From contig CAZELR010000015.1 in NCBI GenBank assembly GCA_964513075.1, positions 1-64,000 of the forward strand: DNA of 64,000 nt, read 5' to 3'. Position 1 is the stretch's first letter. The number at the start of each line of letters is the position of its first letter. The translations under genes were made by a program, and so were the position numbers. The notes under the pieces are model-generated. The model did not search any database. It worked only from the letters and a program-made list of their open reading frames with translations, and was not told the DNA's origin. Source of the stretch: DAOUBP01 sp964513075. GTDB taxonomy: Bacteria > Chloroflexota > Anaerolineae > CG2-30-64-16. This document shows, piece after piece, positions 44,101 to 51,616 of this stretch.

Positions 44101-44821
44101 ATGGACCGCTGAGCCAGCCCACCAGGCCCAACTGGTGGGAATAGCGCAACGCGCTGGCGTTCGACTCATGTGCCACGCGCCCGGACTACTCGGACGTACC
44201 GTTGAGCCAGAAGAGGATTTCCTCGCTCATGCGCGCGAGATCATGCGCGATACCGACGACAAGTGGATTGTCCATCATTTCAACGAGATCGCGTCCACCG
44301 AGGCAATGCTGAAATCGCTGGAACGATCAGCCAGGTTTGGTCTTGTGCCGTGCATCGAGAACTATCATCAACAAGAAGGATCCCGACAAGCGCAGCGAAA
44401 CTATGAGCAGTACCTGGAATTGATCCGCCAATCGGTGACCCAAGGACTGAGAACCTGTGCCGTACTGGATATTCCACGCCTGTACCATGCCAAACTAGGG
44501 TGGACGCTCCAGGAATCCCAAGAGCAACTACTGAACGTATGCCGCCAGCTCTCTGAGTTGGAGATACCGATTCTGCTACACCTGATCGATAGCCGCTCTC
44601 CACAACTAGAACGTTCTGAGTGGTGCCCGTTAGGCGAAGGCCGAATACCATATAAAAAACTGCTTGTGGACCTGTTCGCCACTGTAGGGCACATCGAGGC
44701 AGTTGTGCTTGAATACGAAGATGAGCAGAACCCTTTGAAGAGCCGATCACTCCTAGAGGAGAGTATCAGAGCTGCTGTGACACGTCAACATCCGAAGCTC
44801 GCCGTCCGGTGGATCGGATAG
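41180..44821 (+). CDS. TIR-NB-ARC-TPR protein with C-terminal AP-endonuclease-2/xylose-isomerase-like TIM barrel
   Basis: 1,213 residues. ATG 41180 (GGGAG eight bases upstream) is preferred over GTG 41165. TIR ~9-130 (DDIFISHSQADRRWVD); the usual S-x-W-C-x-x-E motif reads STDAQYAE, so catalysis is doubtful. NB-ARC: LGISGVGKTALA (~184-195), LLAVLDDVW (~258), ITTHSR. TPR-like repeats ~540-880. Residues ~950-1210 read as a TIM barrel of the sugar isomerase/endonuclease IV type: MCHAPGLLG, IVHHFNEI, CIENYHQ (Glu ligand), VLDIPRLYH (Asp), LLHLIDS, PLGEGRIPYKKLL. I know of no described NLR carrying this barrel. Whether it is a sensor, nuclease or metabolic enzyme is open. Confidence 0.82.
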   Translation: MPGQGPCTDDIFISHSQADRRWVDQWLIPHLKREGLKVRTERDFIPGIERYSNLENAVETCRYVFLIITPAWLQSTDAQYAERLARHRESPRGRIIPIIRKQCELPLHLKMLTPVHLIEGEAEDDETELKKLIRVIRGTSEGQIKEQRQIPKPPMTFAGRKTAISRLCSSLTSHADSDVVVALLGISGVGKTALAMKVANKVSRRFPGGVLWLTLGPEAERIGLVESIESQLGIPARRSVDVSERAQSIRFALAQGPRLLAVLDDVWTADLGKWILTSLLPNDRAVLITTHSRSVAAELCNCVERLDPLSEADAVKMLRNHLGTLGEDEGAAREVCALVGCLPLALCVSVGPCKVGLTNLPELAKWLHDDKRVLEGPGIGKDESRETGVAASFALAYDRLGSNLQQRFRALGAFEYTPYGLDALAAIWGDDSQDIAERAVRRLADIMLIDRSWQQCSWDAHPPSQPIYEQHRLLWIYAKKLLDEASDGDAIRLRHARYYIGVANQLASQLENRYDAESVAQFEFYRPQFMAAHEFLCKSSCEERLTLLYELHSYLHNCYDRSGRWEERCQILEEAVRAYETGPDSVLHERGALELQLSDIYRRSLEDLDMTLQYYRAGMEHVCMDKLPARLSIGRLHRRLGDIHRARGEFASALACYDQARGLLLQVGDRSELGKLLSSQAEAYCRSGISLNRAVEAAVASLELHRDRRDTYEVVQSQRVLADVYLAQGKVPEAAIQIQQAYDALVSIGQESNPIMGWVLRTWGDVHLQQDEPAPARLCYERAIDIFRGAHVGIGTAVIQKKLGLWELEHGNAFLALELLESAVDQARGIAGAKYLLGEVLLSWIEAAVAARHALAGEKVSLSLEEQTDLANRLSTSESKRTEFCRLVQESADLEILAAWYAYVQKREAVMIGVADSVSKRPASPRPGDDRGCGVEVADSGSLQDSSPPTFDTIDAVMYAAQNRFRLLQVYLNAWTAEPAHQAQLVGIAQRAGVRLMCHAPGLLGRTVEPEEDFLAHAREIMRDTDDKWIVHHFNEIASTEAMLKSLERSARFGLVPCIENYHQQEGSRQAQRNYEQYLELIRQSVTQGLRTCAVLDIPRLYHAKLGWTLQESQEQLLNVCRQLSELEIPILLHLIDSRSPQLERSEWCPLGEGRIPYKKLLVDLFATVGHIEAVVLEYEDEQNPLKSRSLLEESIRAAVTRQHPKLAVRWIG

Positions 44822-44858
44822 ACCCTTTCTGTCGACTTATTCACACCGTAGAGCTACC

Positions 44859-47800
44859 ATGACCGATCCTGCCGCCACCCGCTACGACGTCTTCATCTCC
44901 TACGCTGCCGCCGACCGCGCCTGGGTCTGGGGCTGGCTCGTTCCGCGGTTGAAGGACGCCGGCCTGGTCATCTGCACCGACCGGGACTTTGCCGTGGGCG
45001 CGCCGCAGGTGGAGAACATCAGCCGCGCCATCGACGCCAGCTGTCATGTGCTGCTGGTGCTCTCCCCGGCCTGGGTGGCGAGTGAGTGGCAAAACTTTGC
45101 AGGTCTGTTGGCGCGCTGCGAGGACCCGGTCGGACGCCGGCGCCGCACCATCCCACTGTTGCGCGAGCGCTGCACGCCGCCCCGCTCGATTGCCCGCCTG
45201 ACCTACGCGGATTTCACCGAGTCTGACGCCTGGGGGCCGCAGTTCGAGCGCCTGATCGCGGTGCTGAGTGGAGATCTGCACCGCACTGCCTTTGGCCCAC
45301 CGCTGGGCGCGCTGCTGGGACTGGAGACGCCCACCAATTTCATCTTCCGGCAGAACGTGCATTTCGTCGGTCGCGAGGAAGAGCTTGCAGCGCTGCATGA
45401 CTTTCTTGAGGAGTTGACGCCGCTCGGCATCAACTCCGCCCTGCGGGCCAGTCAGGGGACGCCCCGCGTGGCCGGGCTGACCGGCATGGGTGGGATCGGC
45501 AAGACCCAGTTGGTGGTGGAATACATCTATCGTTACCGCCAGGCCTATCCGGGCGGCATTTTCTGGATCAATGCCGCCGAGCCGTTGCCGCAGGGCTTTG
45601 CCAGGATTGGGCAGATCGTGTGCGGGAACGGTTACGACAAAAGCCAGCGCGCACTCGTGCAGATTGCCGCGGACCATTTGCGTAGCGACCCTGACACGCT
45701 ACTGGTGTTGGATAATCTGATCGAGCCGGATTTGCTCAATCTGCCGGTCGATGGCGAGTTGGTGCCGGCGGCTTTGCCCTGCCGGGTATTGTTCACCACC
45801 CGCCGCCGTGACCTGCCCGGCCTGCGGACGATTACGCTGGACGCACTCCCCCTGCCCCAGGCGCTGCAGTTGCTCCTGCGCCACCCCGACCATCAGTCCA
45901 TGTTGGCCAGCGATCAGCCGGAGTACGCAGTTGCTCAACGGCTGTGTTCAGCACTGGGATGTTTGCCGCTGGCGATTGAACTGGCCGCTGCCTTTCTGGA
46001 GAGAAGCGGGAGCAAGGTGACCTTGACGGGTTACCTGGAGCGTCTGGATCGCTATGGCGCGCTGGCGACTGTGGACGGTGGTCCCGAGGCACAAGCCGCC
46101 CGGCGAAGATTGCCTACCTGGCACGACCCGGTGGCGGTGACACTGGCATCGCAGTGGGACGCAATGCCAGATGAGGCAGCCCGCCTGCTGCTTCAAACAG
46201 CAGCGCTGATGCCGGAAGCGGAAACCATTCCAGCCGCCCGCCTGGGATTGCTGGCTGGCCTGAGTGATGCCGCAGAGCCGGGCTTTCTTGCCCCCCTGAA
46301 TCAGGCGCTGGATACGCTGTGCAGCTACTCCCTGCTGGAGACCCTGGCGGGGGATCAGGTTCGCCTGCATCCGCTGGTACGCGAGTTTGCTGAGGGTACG
46401 ATCCAAGGCCGCCCGGCGTTTGCCGGCCTCTGCGCGGGACGCATGGCAGGAGCGCTGTGGGATCTGGGCCGCCTGCAGAACCAGACCGTCCGGCGTGGCG
46501 TGGATGCAATGCTGGCCGACCTACGCACCGGACTCGGTCTTTGTTCGACTGATCAACAAAGCGAGGCCTATCCCCGGCTCTCCGGCTTGGAGCGCGTCCT
46601 GGACCGGCAGGCGCACCATCTGCGCGGCCAGGACATGGGGGCGCAGCCTGCTTTCTTCTTGCAGCAGCTGCGCGATGAATCTTTTCAACTCGGCCTAGGC
46701 GAGTTGAAGGCGTGCACAGAGGCGGATCTGGCTCGGCTCGGCCAGCCTTATCTGTGCGAACGGTTCAATGCCTGCCGCGGGTCGCCCGAGCTGGTACGCA
46801 CACTCCAAGGGCATGGCGATTCGGTCCTCGCGGTGGCGCTGAGTACTGACGGGCGGCTGGCCGTCTCCGCATCGCAGGACAAGACGCTCAAAATATGGGA
46901 GGTGGCAACGGGCCGCGAGCTGCGCACGCTCACAGGGAATTTCGCCTGGGTCAATGACGTGGCGCTCAGTGCTGATGGCCGGCTGGCCGTCTCCGCATCA
47001 GGGAGCACAGTCAAAGTGTGGGATGTAGCGACGGGCCGTCAACTACGCACACTCCAGGAGCGTGGCAATGAGGTATGTGGCATCGCGCTGAGCGCCGATG
47101 GGCAGGTGGCCATCTCTGCGACGTGGGACGTGATCCTCGCACCAAGGGGCATACTCAAAGTATGGGATGTAGCGACGGGCCGTCAACTCCGCACGCTCAA
47201 AGGGGGGAAGTGCGTAGCGCTGAGTGCCGATGGACGGCTGGCCGTCTCTGGAGCGCATAAGGTGCTCAAGGTGTGGGATGTGACCGCAGGCCGTGAGCTG
47301 CACACACTCAAAGGACACAGCTCTTCAGTCGTTGGTGTGGCGCTGAGTTCCGATGGGAGGCTGGCCATCTCCGCGTCGGACGACAAGACGCTCAGGGTGT
47401 GGGAGGTGGCGACGGGCCGCGAGCTGCGCATGCTTGCCGGGCATGGTGATAGGGTAACAAGTGTAGCCTTGAGTGCTGATGGACAGCTGGCCATCTCCGG
47501 ATCGGCAGACCAGACGCTCAAAGTATGGAACGTGGCGACAGGCCGTGAACTACGCACGATCCAAGGGGGCAGCCATGTGGCGTTGAGCGCCGATGGGAGG
47601 CTGGCCATCTCCACATGGGGAGATACGCTCAAAATCTGGAACATTTCGTCTGCGCTGCAGACGCCGCTCCCTGATCTGACCGGCAGGGCAGGCAATGCAG
47701 GCGTGGCGGCAGGCAGCGAACCGGGTGCGCTCGAAGGACAGCGTTCCCGAATGCACTGCGTGGCGTTGAGCACTGATGGACGGCTGGCCATCTCAGCGGC

Positions 47801-48701
47801 AGAGGGCTGCACCCTCAAGGTATGGGAAGTGGCGACGGGCCGCCAGCTGAGCGCACTCAAAGGCCATAAGAAACAGGTGAACGGCGTGGCGCTAAGTGCC
47901 AACGGATGCTTGGCCATCTCCGCGTCGGACGACAAGATGCTCAAAGCATGGGACGTAACGACGGGCCGCAGCCTGCGCACGCTCAAAGGGCATTGGAGCC
48001 AGGTGACTGCCGTGGCATTGAGTGCCGATGGGCAGCTAGCCGTCTCTGGATCGGCGGATCACACGCTCAAAGCCTGGGACGTGGCAAAGGGCCGCAAACT
48101 GCGCACATTTCGAGGTCATCGCAACTGGGTCCTCGACACGGCGTTGAGTGCTGATGGGCGGGTGGCTATCTCAGCGTCATGGGACAATACGCTCAAAGTC
48201 TGGGACGTGGTGACGGGCCGCCAACGCTGCACGCTTGAGGGGCATCGCGATGCAGTGGCCCACGTGGCGCTGAGCGCCGACGGGCGGTTGGCCATCTCCG
48301 CGTCCTGGTGGGACAACAATACGCTCAGAGTTTGGGACGTGGCGGCAGGCCGCCAACTGCGCACGCTTCAAGGGCATAGCAGTAGGGTTAATAGCGTGTC
48401 GCTGAGTGCCGATGGAGGCCTGGCCATCTCGGCGTCATGGGACAATACACTCAGAGTGTGGGACGTGGCGACAGGACGGATCCTCTCGATGCTGCTAACC
48501 AACGCGGCCCTGTGTTGCTGCACAATGACACCAGATGGAAAGACAATCGTCGCCGGAGATTCAGATGGGGAGATGCACTTCTTGGATTGGGTCGGCAGGG
48601 GCGACATCGGGGTGTCGGAGACAACCTCAGATCAAGAAACAGTCCACCACAACTCCCTACCGCCGGCTGATGAGACCAGCACCCAACCTACGTTCGACTG
48701 A
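44859..48701 (+). CDS. TIR-NB-ARC-WD40 protein (Apaf-1-like layout)
   Basis: 1,280 residues. TIR 9-~135 (RYDVFISYAAADRAWVW); in the helix normally carrying the catalytic Glu, SEWQNFA has Ala at Trp+4, so NAD cleavage is unlikely. NB-ARC: GMGGIGKTQL (209-218), LLVLDNL (281-287), LFTTRRRD, CLPLAIELAA; winged helix and linker to ~640. Residues 644-1244 contain fourteen WD40 repeats, enough for two seven-bladed propellers, the sensing layout of animal Apaf-1. Proposed role: recognise an invader-derived or cellular signal with the propellers, oligomerise through NB-ARC, and recruit the caspase-TIR effector. It follows the TIM-barrel NLR by 37 bp. Confidence 0.9.
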   Translation: MTDPAATRYDVFISYAAADRAWVWGWLVPRLKDAGLVICTDRDFAVGAPQVENISRAIDASCHVLLVLSPAWVASEWQNFAGLLARCEDPVGRRRRTIPLLRERCTPPRSIARLTYADFTESDAWGPQFERLIAVLSGDLHRTAFGPPLGALLGLETPTNFIFRQNVHFVGREEELAALHDFLEELTPLGINSALRASQGTPRVAGLTGMGGIGKTQLVVEYIYRYRQAYPGGIFWINAAEPLPQGFARIGQIVCGNGYDKSQRALVQIAADHLRSDPDTLLVLDNLIEPDLLNLPVDGELVPAALPCRVLFTTRRRDLPGLRTITLDALPLPQALQLLLRHPDHQSMLASDQPEYAVAQRLCSALGCLPLAIELAAAFLERSGSKVTLTGYLERLDRYGALATVDGGPEAQAARRRLPTWHDPVAVTLASQWDAMPDEAARLLLQTAALMPEAETIPAARLGLLAGLSDAAEPGFLAPLNQALDTLCSYSLLETLAGDQVRLHPLVREFAEGTIQGRPAFAGLCAGRMAGALWDLGRLQNQTVRRGVDAMLADLRTGLGLCSTDQQSEAYPRLSGLERVLDRQAHHLRGQDMGAQPAFFLQQLRDESFQLGLGELKACTEADLARLGQPYLCERFNACRGSPELVRTLQGHGDSVLAVALSTDGRLAVSASQDKTLKIWEVATGRELRTLTGNFAWVNDVALSADGRLAVSASGSTVKVWDVATGRQLRTLQERGNEVCGIALSADGQVAISATWDVILAPRGILKVWDVATGRQLRTLKGGKCVALSADGRLAVSGAHKVLKVWDVTAGRELHTLKGHSSSVVGVALSSDGRLAISASDDKTLRVWEVATGRELRMLAGHGDRVTSVALSADGQLAISGSADQTLKVWNVATGRELRTIQGGSHVALSADGRLAISTWGDTLKIWNISSALQTPLPDLTGRAGNAGVAAGSEPGALEGQRSRMHCVALSTDGRLAISAAEGCTLKVWEVATGRQLSALKGHKKQVNGVALSANGCLAISASDDKMLKAWDVTTGRSLRTLKGHWSQVTAVALSADGQLAVSGSADHTLKAWDVAKGRKLRTFRGHRNWVLDTALSADGRVAISASWDNTLKVWDVVTGRQRCTLEGHRDAVAHVALSADGRLAISASWWDNNTLRVWDVAAGRQLRTLQGHSSRVNSVSLSADGGLAISASWDNTLRVWDVATGRILSMLLTNAALCCCTMTPDGKTIVAGDSDGEMHFLDWVGRGDIGVSETTSDQETVHHNSLPPADETSTQPTFD
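46788..48590 (+). repeat. fourteen WD40 repeats
   Basis: Units of ~126 bp, each reading VALSADGRLAISAS followed by TLKVWDVATGR. Individual units are very alike, for example KVWDVATGR recurs almost unchanged, suggesting recent duplication or homogenising exchange between blades. Surface positions between the conserved cores vary. Confidence 0.9.
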
Positions 48702-48705
48702 AGAC

Positions 48706-49050
48706 ATGTCTAGCCACCTCTACCTCGCCCCCGCCGCCGCGGGTAAGACCGCCACGATCCTGGCCTGCGCTCGCAATGCCAGCCGTGACCTGGCGGCGAT
48801 TCCGCGCGTCGTTGTGCCGGCCCACCTGCAGGCCCGCGCCGCGCGGCGGCTGGCCGAGAGGGGGGGTGCGATCGGCGTACGCGTGCTCACCTTCGACCGG
48901 CTTCACACGGAAGTCCTCAACACTGCCGGCGAGGTTTATATCGAGTTCAGCGAGCCGGTGCAGTACCGCCTGATCCGCGCCGTGGCGGACAGCCTGCCGT
49001 TGGTCCACTGTGCGCCCCTCGCCGACCGGCCCGGCTTCATGCAGGTGCTC
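48706..49050 (+). pseudogene. N-terminal fragment of an AddB-like ATP-dependent helicase/nuclease
   Basis: ATG five bases after the WD40 gene stop. The product starts MSSHLYLAPAAAGKTATIL, with an unusual Walker A (APAAAGKT), then PAHLQARAARRLAERGG and VLTFDRLHTEVL, as in the N-terminus of AddB/RexB-type nuclease subunits. Recognisable sequence ends near 49050 (PGFMQVLQ), about 115 residues in, where an ADP-ribosylglycohydrolase remnant begins in another frame. An intact gene would encode roughly 1,000 residues, so this is a deletion relic. Confidence 0.65.
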
Positions 49051-49051
49051 C

Positions 49052-49400
49052 AACGACCCGACCAAGCACCGCGGGGGGCTGCCCAACAGCGGCTAGGTGC
49101 GCCACACGCTGGAGAGCGCGGTCTGGGGCCTGCTAATCACTGCTTCGTTCGAGGATGCTATCGTGCAGGTGGTCAACCTGGGCAACGATGCCAACACTGC
49201 CGGCGCCGTGGTCGGCGCGCTGGCCGGCGCGGCCTACGGGCTGAGTGCAATCCCGGTTGCTTGGCGGGCCGCCCTGCACGGCGAATGGCCGCTGCGCAGC
49301 GGCGTCCGCTGGGATACCAGCCGATTGGCTGCGCTGGCCGACTGGCTGGCAAAGACAGAGGCGACGCGGGCCGAACGCGGCGGCGGTCCCTGCCTGCCTC
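49052..49400 (+). pseudogene. C-terminal fragment of an ADP-ribosylglycohydrolase (ARH/DraG-like)
   Basis: Reads RGGLPNSG-stop-VRHTLESAVWGLL, then VVNLGNDANTAGAVVG and YGLSAIPVAW: the C-terminal signature of the ARH family (NLGxDxDT holds metal-binding Asp residues). The TAG at 49094-49096 replaces the Tyr expected in SGYV. Upstream two thirds of the gene are missing and the frame decays after ~49380. These enzymes remove ADP-ribose from proteins; this copy is dead. Confidence 0.7.
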
Positions 49401-49514
49401 CGGCGAAACCGGGCGCAGCTCAGAGAGAAAGGCGGCTAGTAAGCCGACTGATCGGTGTTAATGCCAGGATTCCAGGAGTCCACGGAGCCGATTCCCAGGT
49501 AAACGAGGTAGCTC

Positions 49515-50279
49515 ATGCAACCAGGGCCCGATAGAGTCATTGCCTGTCCCAAGTGCGACGGCCTCGCCCGCGTCTTCACATTGCTTTCCGGCAACACCTT
49601 CGGCGCGCTCATGTGGACCGATGGCTACTCCTTTGCGCGCATGCTGCCCGAACCACCCCTGATCACACGCTGCGCGCACTGCCAGGCGTTCTTCTGGACG
49701 CAAGACGCGCGCAAGATCGGGGAGATTCCCGATTCCCTGTCCCTCCTGCTGGCAGAACAAGAGCCGAGCGCTGTGCCCGAGGCATGGCGCCAGGCGCCGA
49801 GGATTCGCACCCTGTCGGCACAGGAATACTTGGAAGCGCTTGCCGCCGGTGCGGCAAGGACCGCCAAGCGCGAGGCTGACCTGCGCGTGCGCGCCTGGTG
49901 GCGTTACAACGATGCTTTCCGAGATTTCCACCGGGGAGACCGCCGGGGCGGAAGTTTGTCGCCGCCCGACTCGCTCGTGTCATCTCACATCGCGTCGTTC
50001 CTGCGACGTCTGCGGCCTGCCGTGCCTCCCCCGCAACCGTGGTCGCTGTCGCCCGAGGCGGTCGAAAACCTGGAGCGGCTGATCGAGATGCTCGACCCGA
50101 GGGATGACCGGCAACGGCTGAAGAAGGCCGAGGCGCTGCGCGAGCTGGGCGAGTTTGCCCGCGCGGAGTCTCTGCTGCTGCAGCACTACCCCAAAGGCTT
50201 GCAGACCCTCGTTCAGTTCATGCTCGACTTGACGCGCGGGCGCATCCGCGAGCTGCGGAAGGTGCCCCGGAGCGCATAG
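49515..50279 (+). CDS. zinc-ribbon protein of unknown function
   Basis: 254 residues. The N-terminal ~60 residues hold CPKC (11-14) and CAHC (53-56), a four-Cys zinc site. The middle (AWWRYNDAFRDFHRGD) is Trp- and Arg-rich; the C-terminus (~175-250) is helical and resembles a single TPR-like hairpin (ALRELGEFARAESLLLQHY). I do not recognise a named family. It is the first gene of a tight four-gene run: its TAG stop directly abuts the next ATG, so a shared transcript is very likely. Confidence 0.72.
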   Translation: MQPGPDRVIACPKCDGLARVFTLLSGNTFGALMWTDGYSFARMLPEPPLITRCAHCQAFFWTQDARKIGEIPDSLSLLLAEQEPSAVPEAWRQAPRIRTLSAQEYLEALAAGAARTAKREADLRVRAWWRYNDAFRDFHRGDRRGGSLSPPDSLVSSHIASFLRRLRPAVPPPQPWSLSPEAVENLERLIEMLDPRDDRQRLKKAEALRELGEFARAESLLLQHYPKGLQTLVQFMLDLTRGRIRELRKVPRSA

Positions 50280-51056
50280 ATGAGCTGGATTCGTACCACC
50301 CTCGGAGATATCGCAGACGGCCGGGTGCTGGATGTCGCAACCGGCTGGGGCCGCTTCATCGAAGATCTGCGCTTTCAGCTATCTGTATTTGGTAGCCTGT
50401 CCAGTGAGCGCGTGCAGATCATCGGCGTGGATTGGGCCCGCGGCGCGGTCACGCACGCGCCGGATGGCGGCAAGAACGTCCACTACCTGGCCATGGACGC
50501 GGCCCGGCTGGGCTTCCCGGACAACAGCTTCGACGTTGTCTGCCTGGTGCGTGCGCTGCACCACATGACCGATGCCACCCAGGCCCGGGTGCTGGCCGAG
50601 ATGGTGCGCGTCCTGAAGCCGGACGGCCGCGGCTTTGTGGCGGAGATGTTCCGTGATGAGCAGAGCGAGACGCAGCTGACCGATGTCCTGATCCATCATT
50701 GGATCGCGGCGGTGGAGACGGCGATCATGCGGGTGGCCCATCCGCAAGCCGTCAGGTGGGTGCACCGCGAGACCTTCCTGCGCAGCCAGATCGTCGGCCT
50801 CGTGGAGAGCAGCGGGCTGCGCGAGCTGCGCTATTGCGACGTGGCCTTTCCCCAGCAGGAGGAGGATGCACTGGACCCTTGGCGGATCAAATCCGAGGAG
50901 CAGGGGATCGATCATTACCTGGATCAGCTTCTGAAGGGTCCCAAACCCGTGCCGGGCAGCGAGGCGCTCTGCAGCCGTGCGGCAGCATTGCGCCAGCGCC
51001 TGCACACCGTAGGCTTCACGAGTGCGACGTTATTGACGGCCGTCGGGATCAAATAG
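50280..51056 (+). CDS. class I SAM-dependent methyltransferase
   Basis: 258 residues. The SAM loop reads VLDVATGWGRF (~16-26), the acidic strand end is IIGVDWARG, then MDAARLGFPDNSFDVVCLVRALHHM and MVRVLKPDGRGFVAEMF. This is the UbiE/COQ5-type arrangement that usually methylates small molecules. The substrate cannot be read. Start and stop abut the neighbours with no gap, so translation is coupled with the zinc-ribbon protein and KptA. Confidence 0.85.
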   Translation: MSWIRTTLGDIADGRVLDVATGWGRFIEDLRFQLSVFGSLSSERVQIIGVDWARGAVTHAPDGGKNVHYLAMDAARLGFPDNSFDVVCLVRALHHMTDATQARVLAEMVRVLKPDGRGFVAEMFRDEQSETQLTDVLIHHWIAAVETAIMRVAHPQAVRWVHRETFLRSQIVGLVESSGLRELRYCDVAFPQQEEDALDPWRIKSEEQGIDHYLDQLLKGPKPVPGSEALCSRAAALRQRLHTVGFTSATLLTAVGIK

Positions 51057-51596
51057 ATGGACAAACGCCTTGTCCGCCTCAGCAAATTCCTCAGCCGGGT
51101 GCTGCGCCATCATCCGGAGGCCATCGGCTTGACCCTGGATGCCCAGGGCTGGGCCGAGGTCGCGCACCTGCTGGCCCAAGCCCGCGCGCACGGGGTCGCG
51201 CTGACGCGGGAGACCTTGCAGGAGATCGTCGCCCAGAACGACAAGCAGCGGTTCGTCCTCAGTGATGATGGGACGCGCATCCGGGCCAGCCAGGGCCACA
51301 CGATCCCGGTTGATCTCGGGCTGGCGCCCACAGAGCCGCCGGAACTGCTCTACCACGGCACCGCGGCACGTTCCATCCCGTCGATTAGGGCGCGCGGGCT
51401 GCTGCCAGGCCGGCGCAATCATGTACACCTATCCGCGGATGAAACAACGGCAGCGCGCGTCGGCGGCCGGCATGGCAATCCGGTCGTACTCAAAGTGCAG
51501 GCCGGGCTGATGCACGCGGCGGGCTATCGGTTCTACCTGTCGGCAAACGGGGTTTGGTTGGTGGAGCAGGTGCCTGCGCAATACGTGGTTGTATGA
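51057..51596 (+). CDS. kptA: RNA 2'-phosphotransferase (Tpt1/KptA family)
   Basis: 179 residues, full family length. Signatures: LSKFLSRVLRHHPEAIGLTLD at the N-terminus, NDKQRFVLSDDGTRIRASQGH (contact with the 2'-phosphate RNA and NAD), LYHGTA (NAD-binding His) and the RGLLPGRRNHVHLS stretch. The family transfers a 2'-phosphate from RNA to NAD+, releasing nicotinamide and ADP-ribose 1'',2''-cyclic phosphate. Most bacteria lack the fungal-type tRNA splicing that would create its substrate, so here it may reset or cap RNA ends after damage. It directly abuts the methyltransferase gene. Confidence 0.93.
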   Translation: MDKRLVRLSKFLSRVLRHHPEAIGLTLDAQGWAEVAHLLAQARAHGVALTRETLQEIVAQNDKQRFVLSDDGTRIRASQGHTIPVDLGLAPTEPPELLYHGTAARSIPSIRARGLLPGRRNHVHLSADETTAARVGGRHGNPVVLKVQAGLMHAAGYRFYLSANGVWLVEQVPAQYVVV

Positions 51597-51616
51597 AATG
51601 GGTGGGAGTATCATCG

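Noticed and set aside
46788..48590. Regular ~126-bp repeats considered as a CRISPR-like or satellite array
   Set aside because: They are in-frame WD40 units of a long gene, with no short exact repeats and spacers.
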